The notes under the pieces are model-generated. The model made no database searches and had not been told where the DNA came from. It saw only the letters and a program-made list of their open reading frames with translations. A stretch of DNA of 7,336 nt, from the NCBI GenBank assembly GCA_947306375.1, contig CAMZGJ010000059.1, positions 1 to 7,336 of the forward strand, written 5' to 3'. A program made the position numbers and the translations under genes. Below are positions 1 to 4,622 of this stretch, piece after piece; the stretch's first letter is position 1; each line of letters begins with the position of its first letter. The DNA is from an uncultured Spirochaetales bacterium. GTDB lineage: Bacteria > Spirochaetota > Spirochaetia > Sphaerochaetales > Sphaerochaetaceae.

Positions 1-422
1 ATGCCTCCCAGCCAGTTGGTCATGCTTCTCCAGAAGAGAATGCTCTTGAAGTTGCCCTCTATCTCGGTCATTGTGGTGGCCCCGGTTGTGGTGAAGCCGC
101 TCATTATTTCAAAATAACAGGACGTGTAGTCAGGGAAGGTGCCGCTCAGAAGAAGGGGCAGAGCTCCGAAGGCAGTTGCCAGAACCCATGTGAGGGTAGT
201 GAACAGAAAGCCGTCCCTTGCGGAGAAGTTCCTGTAGTCCTGACCGCGTGTGAGTATGAGAACAACAATGCTTACCGTAATCATTATGAATATGGTGATT
301 ATGAAACTTGTTGTTGCCGTCCACTCCCTGTGCCCTATGGCTATGCCTGTGGGGGCAATCATAAGAATTGCCACAAAGATGAGAATCTGTGATATGAGCC
401 TGAAAACGCTTTTTAAATGCAT
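1..422 (-). CDS. trkH: TrkH-family K+ transporter membrane subunit, N-terminal part (runs off left edge)
   Basis: This is the K+-translocating membrane subunit of a Trk/Ktr uptake system, working with the TrkA subunit encoded just upstream. The first 140 codons are visible and the C-terminal part lies beyond position 1. Hydrophobic segments fall near residues 8-30, 37-58 and 72-94. They are followed by the first pore loop, FEIMSGFTTTGATT (about 104-117), whose TTTGAT is the family's selectivity-filter signature. After it comes FWRSMTNWLGG (about 130-140), also typical of TrkH. The start is the ATG at 422-420, whose A is the last base of the trkA stop (TGATG). That 1-nt overlap implies translational coupling, and there is no room for a separate promoter. 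Full-length TrkH has about 480 residues, so roughly 30% is present. TrkH is preferred over KtrB because the partner is a double-domain TrkA, but the two are related. Confidence 0.93.
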   Translation of the reverse strand, partial: MHLKSVFRLISQILIFVAILMIAPTGIAIGHREWTATTSFIITIFIMITVSIVVLILTRGQDYRNFSARDGFLFTTLTWVLATAFGALPLLLSGTFPDYTSCYFEIMSGFTTTGATTMTEIEGNFKSILFWRSMTNWLGG

Positions 423-1786
423 CAGATTACCGTGTTTTCCATTCCCAGCAGTCTCTGGATGAAGTTGAGAGACTGTCTTTCAATTACCAGCAGGAGCTTG
501 TCACCGTAATCTATGCAGTAGTTGCCGCCCGGAAGAATTGACCTTCCGTCCAGTTTCTTGGCTCCCACTATAAGGCCCTTGCCCTTCATGTTTATCTCTT
601 TGAGCATCTTGCCTCTGAGAGGGCAGTCGGCGTCAACCGTGTACTCAAGAGCCTCAATTCTTCCGTCAAACATGGAGTGGATGGTTGATACGTTCTCTCC
701 CTGGAGGAACCTGACAATGGAGTCTACTGTAATATCCTGTGTGGACATGAGGCTGTCTATGTCCATGTGGTCTGCCATTCTGACAAAGTCCTGGTTCTTG
801 TTAATCAGGGCAATTGTGCCGTTTACGCCGTAGTGCTTGGCGTAGCTGGCTACAAGTATGTTCAGCTCATCATTGTCCGTGGCGCTGATCAGAAGGTCAT
901 AGTTCTCAAGGCCCTCACGTCTGAAAACACCCTCGTTGGTTATGTTCTCATTGATAATCAGGGCAGACGGGTACTTGAGGGCAAGTTCCCTGCATTCCGC
1001 CGTGTCCTTTGAAATTACGGTTGTGTTCTTGAGACCCCTCTTGGTGAACATCTTAAGGATGAATTCCGTCACCATGGTGGTGCCTATAATAACAACCTTT
1101 CTGGGCTTGTGGCGCCTTGTGCCCACATTGTCAAAGAATTTGGTTACATCTCCCTCGTTGATTGCAATGCTCAGGGTATCTCCTTCCCTGACAAGGGTAT
1201 CGCCGGTAGGCACCATTACTTCCGATCCGTTGCTTACGGCGGCTACCACAAACTGGCCGGGCAGTATGTTCCTGAGCTTCTTCAGCTGGACGTTCTTGAA
1301 TTTGGATTTCTTGTCAATGTAGATGTTGTAGAGCACCAGGCTCATGTTCTCGAAGCTGATTATGTCCGAGTAGAGTCCGCGGTCTATATCGCTGAAGATT
1401 CTTGAGGCTACGGCCTGTGACGGGTTTACTATGTGGGTAATGCCCAGCATGTTGGACTTGCGGTCCTCTGCCGTGTAGGTTATGTTGCGCACCGCCGCAA
1501 TTGTAATGGGAATCTTGAACTCCGCAGCCACAAGGCCGCATGAGACAAGGTTGGTTTCATCGCTGCCGGTGAGGGCAATGAACGCATCCGCATCCTCTAT
1601 GCCCGCATTGCGCAGATCTTCAACATCAGTTCCGCTGGCCACAACGCCCAGACAGTCCACACTTGTCATTGCATTGTCAACGTCGGTTGCCCTGTGGTCA
1701 ACAATAACAACGTCCTTGTGTTCCTCAACAAGGTGACGTGCCAGTCTTATGCCTCTGCGTCCTGCTCCAAGTATTACAACTTTCAT
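422..1786 (-). CDS. trkA: Trk system potassium uptake regulatory protein TrkA
   Basis: This is the cytoplasmic NAD(H)-binding gating subunit of the Trk K+ transporter. From the ATG at 1786 it has 454 residues, close to the family norm of about 458. It has two RCK modules. The first starts with a Rossmann loop GAGRRG (residues 7-12), has an acidic Asp30 at the end of strand 2, and carries TGSDETN (73-79), which nearly matches the TNSDETN of enterobacterial TrkA. A TrkA_C domain follows at about 140-215. The second module starts at KVVIIG (about 230) and carries the parallel SATDNDELN (301-309). A second TrkA_C covers about 375-445. The second dinucleotide loop reads IGTTMVT and lacks the GxGxxG glycines, so it may not bind nucleotide well. 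An in-frame ATG at 1795 would add MCT. The start at 1786 is preferred because the upstream ATG overlaps a consensus -10 box. There is no clear ribosome binding site. It is followed directly by trkH. Confidence 0.95.
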   Translation of the reverse strand: MKVVILGAGRRGIRLARHLVEEHKDVVIVDHRATDVDNAMTSVDCLGVVASGTDVEDLRNAGIEDADAFIALTGSDETNLVSCGLVAAEFKIPITIAAVRNITYTAEDRKSNMLGITHIVNPSQAVASRIFSDIDRGLYSDIISFENMSLVLYNIYIDKKSKFKNVQLKKLRNILPGQFVVAAVSNGSEVMVPTGDTLVREGDTLSIAINEGDVTKFFDNVGTRRHKPRKVVIIGTTMVTEFILKMFTKRGLKNTTVISKDTAECRELALKYPSALIINENITNEGVFRREGLENYDLLISATDNDELNILVASYAKHYGVNGTIALINKNQDFVRMADHMDIDSLMSTQDITVDSIVRFLQGENVSTIHSMFDGRIEALEYTVDADCPLRGKMLKEINMKGKGLIVGAKKLDGRSILPGGNYCIDYGDKLLLVIERQSLNFIQRLLGMENTVI

Positions 1787-1793
1787 AGTGCAC

Positions 1794-1822
1794 ATTATAA
1801 AACTACGTGCCCGTCAAGGCAA
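1794..1822 (-). promoter_or_regulatory. Sigma-70-type promoter of trkA-trkH, predicted to give a leaderless mRNA
   Basis: On the minus strand a perfect TATAAT (1799-1794) lies 17 bp after TTGCCT (1822-1817). A better -35 match, TTGACG, overlaps it, but its 12-bp spacer is too short. TATAAT is followed by GTGCACT and then ATG (1786). A transcript starting about 7 nt after the -10 box would therefore begin at or within a base or two of the start codon. The promoter sits just after the terminator of the preceding unit, so trkA-trkH is probably transcribed independently. Confidence 0.6.
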
Positions 1823-1840
1823 GTTGGGGCAAGCCGGGGC

Positions 1841-1885
1841 AAAAATAACGGCATGCGGATTACCTTGCAGGTACCCGGCATGCCG
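1841..1885 (-). terminator. Intrinsic terminator of the phosphatase-lipoprotein / small membrane protein unit
   Basis: On the minus strand, outer arms CGGCATG...CATGCCG (7 bp) enclose a further CGG/CCG (3 bp) and TACCT/AGGTA (5 bp) around a GCA loop, with a bulged C and a small internal loop. The 3' arm is followed by TTATTTTT (1848-1841). It lies 18 bp after the stop of the small membrane protein gene and before the trkA promoter, so it separates two minus-strand transcripts. Confidence 0.85.
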
Positions 1886-1903
1886 ATATTCCTGTTCAGT
1901 CTT

Positions 1904-2116
1904 TTACTTATCCTTTTTCCTGAACACAAAATGCTCAAGCAGGGCCCAAACAACTGCAATTGCAGCGGGTATGACCAGATGGGAAACAACTCTGTACTCA
2001 AAAACCGAGCGGGTAATCAGCTTTGTCCACGCCAGATCCAGCAGCGGCCACATTACGATAAAAACCGCCACTGTGAGTACCATTTTTCCAAAAAGGCTTT
2101 CAATGAATCTTTTCAT
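1904..2116 (-). CDS. Small two-helix membrane protein of unknown function (70 aa)
   Basis: I do not recognise this protein. It has a basic N-terminus (MKRFIESLFGK), a first membrane helix at about 12-30 (MVLTVAVFIVMWPLLDLAW), a short polar turn (TKLITRSVFEYR), a second helix at about 43-61 ending ALLEHF, and a lysine-rich tail RKKDK. The positive-inside rule suggests both ends are cytoplasmic. The start is set by GGAG (2126-2123) six bases before the ATG at 2116. An ATG at 2122 overlapping the upstream stop would add two residues but leaves no spacing from the same GGAG. The gene follows the HAD lipoprotein gene with a 2-nt gap and precedes the shared terminator, so it is the second gene of a two-gene unit. 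A role as partner or membrane anchor of the lipoprotein phosphatase is possible but is only inferred from position. Confidence 0.75.
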   Translation of the reverse strand: MKRFIESLFGKMVLTVAVFIVMWPLLDLAWTKLITRSVFEYRVVSHLVIPAAIAVVWALLEHFVFRKKDK

Positions 2117-2118
2117 TT

Positions 2119-3192
2119 TCATCTCCGTACAACGCCGTCACCATAGATGGTTTTCCAGTCGTTCTTCATGGAGACGGGAATCCAGTTGAACTGACTGCAC
2201 AGGCTGTACATGTCATCTGCCTTCTGCAGGTTTCCGTTCTCACGAACAAGGTCATCACAGCAGAGCATGAATGCAAGGCTGGGGTAGGGGTTGTTCGTAA
2301 TGGTGTACATTGCCATTGCTGCATCTCCGGTTGTGTTTCCGAATGAGAGCACCGGCTGATATCCTATCTCCCTGACAATTGCAGTTACCTTGTTCATCTT
2401 GAGGTTCTTTATCAAAAACTGTCCGCCTATTACCACCTGATCCTTGTCAGTGTATGTGTACTGCAGGCCGTCCGTGCTTCCCTGGTTTGTTGCAACCAGA
2501 AGTACATCCGAGCCTATAATCTGCTTGGGCTGGAGGTTGAATGCATCATTATTATAGAAGATGGCGCGGCTTATCAGACGGTCCGTGCCGCTGACAATAT
2601 AAACTGTAAAGTCATTTGCCTGCAGATAGTCTATTACCTGAATCATGGGCAGGTAGAAGCTGTCTCCGCGCTTCATTCCCTCATATCCGGGCATGGGCAG
2701 TTCCTTGAAAACCTGTATGTAATCTATGAACTGGTCCGGTGTCATGCCTTTAAATGCCGTGGCAACAGCCTTGCCGTGGTCTATATCAAGCCCGCTTACA
2801 GGTGAGGATGTCTTGCTCTTCTCAATAATCTGGTTTGCTACATCCTTCTCAAATGCGCTTGCCCTGTAAATATAAGAGGGGTCTTCAGTTACTCTGTATG
2901 CAAGCAGGGTGTGGTCAAAGTAATCCCTGTCTGTCTCACAGAGAATTGTGCCGTCCATGTCAAATACTGCAATTCTTCTCTCAACCGGAATAAAGCCGGG
3001 GTTTGACTTATCTGTTGCATTCTTCACAAACTCAACCAGAGCAGTCTTCAGGGGTGCGTTCTCTGTCCAGAGGTTCAGGGCCTTGTCCGGATCCTGTGCC
3101 GCATTGGTTGCACATGAGACAACAAGCAGCATGGATACTGCAATAATCAATACTGTAAATGCTTTCTTAATTGTGTTTTTCATGGTTTTCAT
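2119..3192 (-). CDS. HAD-superfamily phosphatase-like lipoprotein
   Basis: This is a predicted exported lipoprotein phosphatase of 357 residues. A basic N-terminus (MKTMKNTIKK) and hydrophobic stretch (11-25) lead to VVSC with Cys27. This is a loose type II signal-peptide lipobox of the kind common in spirochaetes, so lipidation and periplasmic or outer-membrane location are likely. HAD motifs are present in order. Motif I is VFDMDGT (76-82; nucleophile Asp78, acid/base Asp80). Motif II is YIVSGT (Ser201). Lysines at about 263-268 are candidates for motif III. Motif IV is FGNTTGDAAM (284-293) with Asp290. The arrangement resembles the phosphoserine-phosphatase-like HAD subgroup, with a large cap insertion between motifs I and II (about 85-190). 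The substrate cannot be told. AAGG lies 5 nt before the ATG at 3192. A TATGAT (3207-3202) could be a -10 box but lacks a good -35. The gene is read together with the downstream two-helix protein gene. Confidence 0.85.
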   Translation of the reverse strand: MKTMKNTIKKAFTVLIIAVSMLLVVSCATNAAQDPDKALNLWTENAPLKTALVEFVKNATDKSNPGFIPVERRIAVFDMDGTILCETDRDYFDHTLLAYRVTEDPSYIYRASAFEKDVANQIIEKSKTSSPVSGLDIDHGKAVATAFKGMTPDQFIDYIQVFKELPMPGYEGMKRGDSFYLPMIQVIDYLQANDFTVYIVSGTDRLISRAIFYNNDAFNLQPKQIIGSDVLLVATNQGSTDGLQYTYTDKDQVVIGGQFLIKNLKMNKVTAIVREIGYQPVLSFGNTTGDAAMAMYTITNNPYPSLAFMLCCDDLVRENGNLQKADDMYSLCSQFNWIPVSMKNDWKTIYGDGVVRR

Positions 3193-3398
3193 AGTGCCCT
3201 TATCATACCAGCAATCAGGTATTAAGAAAAAGCCTTTTTACCTGTGCTGATTGAGAAGTAGTATAAAACGGCTGATTTTGAGGGTGATTTATGATATTTA
3301 TATCATAAGAAAGACCAAAAAGTGGTGGATTTATACTACATGCTTACTCGGATTGCCCATAACGCTACGCTTCGAGTCCTTCTATCCCCTTATAAACC
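3193..3398. other. Gene-free intergenic stretch upstream of the HAD lipoprotein gene
   Basis: No credible gene is seen here on either strand. Open frames crossing it on the plus strand are short and run into the tRNA complement. It probably contains the promoter of the HAD lipoprotein gene (a possible -10 TATGAT at 3207-3202, minus), an AT-rich perfect inverted repeat at 3289-3308, an ACTCG/CGAGT pair (3346-3350 and 3373-3377) and a tRNA T-arm-like segment at 3371-3382. Its mixed, low-coding character would fit a dispersed intergenic element, which I cannot test here. Confidence 0.5.
3289..3308. repeat. AT-rich inverted repeat
   Basis: TTATGATA and TATCATAA form perfect 8-bp arms around a TTTA centre. 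With no GC-rich stem and no T-run on either side it is a poor terminator. It could be a protein-binding site or a cruciform-prone palindrome between the HAD lipoprotein gene and the tRNA. No function can be assigned. Confidence 0.6.
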
Positions 3399-3426
3399 AA
3401 AAAACCAGCCCGAATGGACTGGTTTT
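3399..3426 (-). terminator. Intrinsic terminator of the tRNA-Met gene
   Basis: On the minus strand ACCAGTCC pairs with GGGCTGGT (7 Watson-Crick pairs and one T-G) around an ATTC loop. Flanking AAA/TTT extends the stem, and a run of six T follows (3404-3399). It begins 6 nt after the tRNA 3' end, so the tRNA is a monocistronic transcript. Confidence 0.85.
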
Positions 3427-3432
3427 GTGCTT

Positions 3433-3505
3433 TAGCAGGGGAAGGACTCGAACCTCCGGCCTCCAGGTTATGAGCCTGGCGAGCTGCCAACTGCTCCACC
3501 CTGCG
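3433..3505 (-). tRNA. tRNA-Met (CAU), initiator type
   Basis: The minus strand folds into a complete cloverleaf of 73 nt. The acceptor stem is CGCAGGG/CCCTGCT with six pairs and a C1-U72 mismatch. The D-stem is GAGC/GCTC. The anticodon stem CCAGG/CCTGG is perfect, around the loop CTCATAA (anticodon CAU). The T-stem GGAGG/CCTTC surrounds TTCGAGT. The discriminator is A73 and CCA is not encoded (AAG follows), so a nucleotidyltransferase must add it. The unpaired 1-72 position and the A11-U24 pair are marks of the initiator tRNA. The usual three G-C pairs at 29-31/39-41 are reduced to two, because 29-41 is A-U. Elongator tRNA-Met and tRNA-Ile2 (a lysidine-modified CAU anticodon) are less likely because both normally have a fully paired acceptor end and Y11-R24. 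Confidence 0.93.
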
Positions 3506-3516
3506 TCGAATTCTCT

Positions 3517-3548
3517 ATTAAACTAGTTGATTTCAAAAAAAGTGTCAA
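3517..3548 (-). promoter_or_regulatory. Promoter of the tRNA-Met gene
   Basis: On the minus strand a perfect TTGACA (3548-3543) is followed by a T-rich spacer. Two -10 candidates are TAGTTT (3525-3520, 17-bp spacing, weak match) and TTTAAT (3522-3517, 5 of 6 bases but 20-bp spacing). A start about 8 nt before the mature tRNA 5' end fits either. The -35 box is clear and the -10 is uncertain. Confidence 0.5.
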
Positions 3549-3560
3549 CACACCCGGACG

Positions 3561-3657
3561 GGGTGAGGTTTTGACCCTAAAATATGGTCAGATTTGCGCA
3601 AGTGGGTCAATTTGACCCAAATATTAAACATCTAAGCCAACATGGTCATTTTGGCCT
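3561..3657 (+). promoter_or_regulatory. Three dyads upstream of the hsp20 sigma-54-type promoter (candidate activator sites)
   Basis: Three related inverted repeats built on GGTCA/TGACC are visible. Dyad I is GGGTGA-N5-TGACCC (3561-3577). Dyad II is the best, GGGTCAATTTGACCC (3604-3618), or 8-bp arms if the flanking T/A is included. Dyad III is TGGTCA-N3-TGGCCT (3643-3657). A further GGTCA half-site lies at 3586-3590. The centres (3569, 3611, 3650) are 42 and 39 bp apart, close to four helical turns, so they share one DNA face. Relative to the predicted hsp20 start they lie near -182, -140 and -101, the usual range for enhancer-binding-protein sites. They also lie just upstream of the divergent tRNA promoter. 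The binding protein is unknown. A GntR-type regulator, whose sites can look like GGTC-N-GACC, is an alternative. Confidence 0.55.
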
Positions 3658-3723
3658 GATTTTTGCCTCAAATACAAAACGGCAAAAAAATATAATTTGC
3701 TATACTGCAATAAATTAGCATAC

Positions 3724-3740
3724 TTGGCACGCTTTGTGCT
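3724..3740 (+). promoter_or_regulatory. Sigma-54-type -24/-12 promoter of hsp20
   Basis: TTGGCACGCTTTGTGCT matches the sigma-54 consensus TTGGCACG-N4-TTGCW. The invariant GG (3726-3727) and GC (3738-3739) are exactly 10 bp apart. The only departure is G for T at the first base of the -12 TTGC element. Transcription would start near 3751, which is the first base of a perfect hairpin and 50 nt before the ATG. No good sigma-70 promoter was found: TATAAT (3691-3696) and TATACT (3701-3706) have no -35 partner at normal spacing. No CIRCE element is present. Confidence 0.75.
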
Positions 3741-3750
3741 ATATAAAAAG

Positions 3751-3768
3751 TGTCCGGCAAAACGGACA
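3751..3768 (+). promoter_or_regulatory. Hairpin at the predicted 5' end of the hsp20 mRNA
   Basis: TGTCCG (3751-3756) and CGGACA (3763-3768) form a perfect 6-bp stem around a GCAAAA loop. The stem begins at the start site predicted from the -24/-12 promoter. A stem at the extreme 5' end commonly protects mRNA from 5'-end-dependent decay. It does not include the ribosome binding site AAGGAG (3785-3790), so I do not call it a thermometer. Confidence 0.55.
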
Positions 3769-3800
3769 AAGAACAGTAATTAAAAAGGAGTGAAAATAAT

Positions 3801-4211
3801 ATGAATTACCTTATGACAAGAAATGTGGAAAACGGATTTGACGCTTTATTCAACGATATGTTCAGGGACTGGGGAATCAGGAACAGCGTGGTTCCTTCAG
3901 TGGATGTCTATGAGGATGAAAAGGCCTTCCATGTGGAAGCCGAGCTTGCAGGTTATGAAGAGAGCGACGTGAATGTTCACGTTGAAAAGCATGTGCTGCA
4001 CATCACATCCGAGAAGAAGACGGAGAAGAAGGAAGACAGGAAGTATCTTGTCTGCGAGAGAAGCTTTGCAAAGTTTGACAGATCCTTCTCACTGCCCGAG
4101 AGCGTTGATGAGGACGGAATCAAGGCAGAGTTCAAGAACGGCATTCTGGATGTGACACTTCCCAAGAAGCCCGTTGTTGAGCCCAAGAGAATTCAGGTTA
4201 AGATTAACTGA
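3801..4211 (+). CDS. hsp20: Small heat-shock protein, Hsp20/alpha-crystallin family
   Basis: This is an ATP-independent cytoplasmic holdase that forms oligomers and keeps unfolding proteins soluble for Hsp70/ClpB. Its 136 residues are typical of bacterial members. A short N-terminal arm (1-31) begins MNYLMTR and contains LFNDMF, similar to many bacterial Hsp20s. The alpha-crystallin domain runs from PSVDVYEDE (32-40) through AELAGY (47-52) and FDRSFSLPESVDED (92-105) to the signature NGILDVTLPK (113-122). The C-terminal tail carries the I-x-V oligomerisation motif IQV (131-133). AAGGAG (3785-3790) lies 10 nt before the ATG, a slightly long but good spacing. It is a single-gene transcript with its own strong terminator. 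Its promoter is of -24/-12 type with upstream dyads, an unusual arrangement for a small heat-shock gene. Confidence 0.96.
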   Translation: MNYLMTRNVENGFDALFNDMFRDWGIRNSVVPSVDVYEDEKAFHVEAELAGYEESDVNVHVEKHVLHITSEKKTEKKEDRKYLVCERSFAKFDRSFSLPESVDEDGIKAEFKNGILDVTLPKKPVVEPKRIQVKIN

Positions 4212-4257
4212 AACAGAGCGTAAGAGCTTCATAAAAATACCCAAATACCTCCCTTCC

Positions 4258-4288
4258 GGCCGGTGATTCAAGTCACCGGCCTCTTTTT
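4258..4288 (+). terminator. Intrinsic terminator of hsp20
   Basis: GGCCGGTGA and TCACCGGCC form a perfect 9-bp GC-rich stem around TTCAAG, followed by TCTTTTT (4282-4288). It lies 47 nt after the hsp20 stop and isolates hsp20 from the next small gene. Confidence 0.92.
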
Positions 4289-4405
4289 GCCCTCAGACGG
4301 CATGGTGAATTCTCACTAGAAAAAAAAGCAGTCCAATATCCTTAAAACTTACTATTTATCGGCAGGCGGGGAGGGCCTACCATGAAAGTGCAATCGGAGG
4401 TGAGT

Positions 4406-4507
4406 ATGATACTTGTAAAGGAAAGCGGAAAACACTTCTTTCTGGAAGAGCTCTTCTCGGAAGAGTTCAGGGATCTGGTCAATTCCGACATGGAGGACCT
4501 GGAGTAA
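4406..4507 (+). CDS. Acidic microprotein of unknown function (33 aa, possibly 41 aa)
   Basis: I do not recognise this small protein. It starts MILVKESGKHFFLEELFS and ends DMEDLE. It is strongly acidic, with about a third of its residues Asp or Glu, and has no membrane segment. The start at 4406 follows GGAGGTGA (4396-4403), an 8-base match to the 16S rRNA tail, with GGAGG five bases before the ATG. An in-frame ATG at 4382 also has a good site (GGGGAGGG, 4368-4375) and would add MKVQSEVS, so two initiation sites may be used. The gene sits alone between the hsp20 terminator (4258-4288) and its own terminator (4531-4566). The strong ribosome binding site and private terminator argue that it is real. 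No clear promoter was found in 4289-4367. A small regulatory RNA with an incidental frame is the alternative. Confidence 0.55.
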   Translation: MILVKESGKHFFLEELFSEEFRDLVNSDMEDLE

Positions 4508-4530
4508 GCTTAAATGACGGAAGTCAGATA

Positions 4531-4566
4531 AAAGCGGGGAAAATGAGGAGTTTCTCCGCTTTTTTT
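4531..4566 (+). terminator. Intrinsic terminator after the acidic microprotein gene
   Basis: AAAGCGGGGAAA (4531-4542) pairs with TTTCTCCGCTTT (4551-4562) over 12 bp with one G-T pair, around an 8-nt loop. The T-run extends to 4566. It lies 23 nt after the microprotein stop and upstream of the promoter of the next gene. Confidence 0.88.
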
Positions 4567-4590
4567 ATACCCCGGGGACGGGAGTTTGGT

Positions 4591-4596
4591 TATAAT
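4591..4596 (+). promoter_or_regulatory. -10 box of the 5-formyl-THF cyclo-ligase gene
   Basis: A perfect TATAAT lies 26 nt before the ATG at 4623, just after the preceding terminator. No convincing -35 is seen at 16-18 bp, where the sequence is C/G-rich. A start near 4603 would give a leader of about 20 nt with AAAAGG near 4608-4613 as ribosome binding site. Confidence 0.45.
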
Positions 4597-4622
4597 GCCT
4601 TTTATGGAAAAGGCAGCAGACT

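Noticed and set aside
1694..2189. Plus-strand frames of about 150 codons opposite trkA, the terminator and the two-helix protein gene
   Set aside because: They are antisense to well-supported minus-strand genes and to a terminator, with Cys/His/Ser-rich compositions typical of shadow frames.
3289..3308. Terminator for the tRNA or HAD lipoprotein gene at the AT-rich palindrome
   Set aside because: There is no G/C-rich stem and no T-run. The tRNA already has a strong terminator at 3399-3426, and the palindrome is upstream, not downstream, of the lipoprotein gene.
3251..3526. Plus-strand 91-codon frame across the tRNA region
   Set aside because: It runs through the complement of the tRNA gene, its terminator and its promoter, and has no ribosome binding site or recognisable protein feature.
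3660..3690. Intrinsic terminator at TTTTTGCC-N13-GGCAAAAA
   Set aside because: The arms pair, but the GC core is only 3 bp and the loop 13 nt. The flanks are A/T tracts of a promoter-proximal region, more consistent with bent DNA than with termination.
3751..3800. RNA thermometer (ROSE or fourU) in the hsp20 leader
   Set aside because: AAGGAG at 3785-3790 has no complementary CUCC or UUUU stretch in the 50-nt leader. The only stable stem is at the 5' end and leaves the ribosome binding site open.
3530..3800. CIRCE (HrcA) operator upstream of hsp20
   Set aside because: No TTAGCACTC-N9-GAGTGCTAA or near match is present. The dyads found are GGTCA-based.
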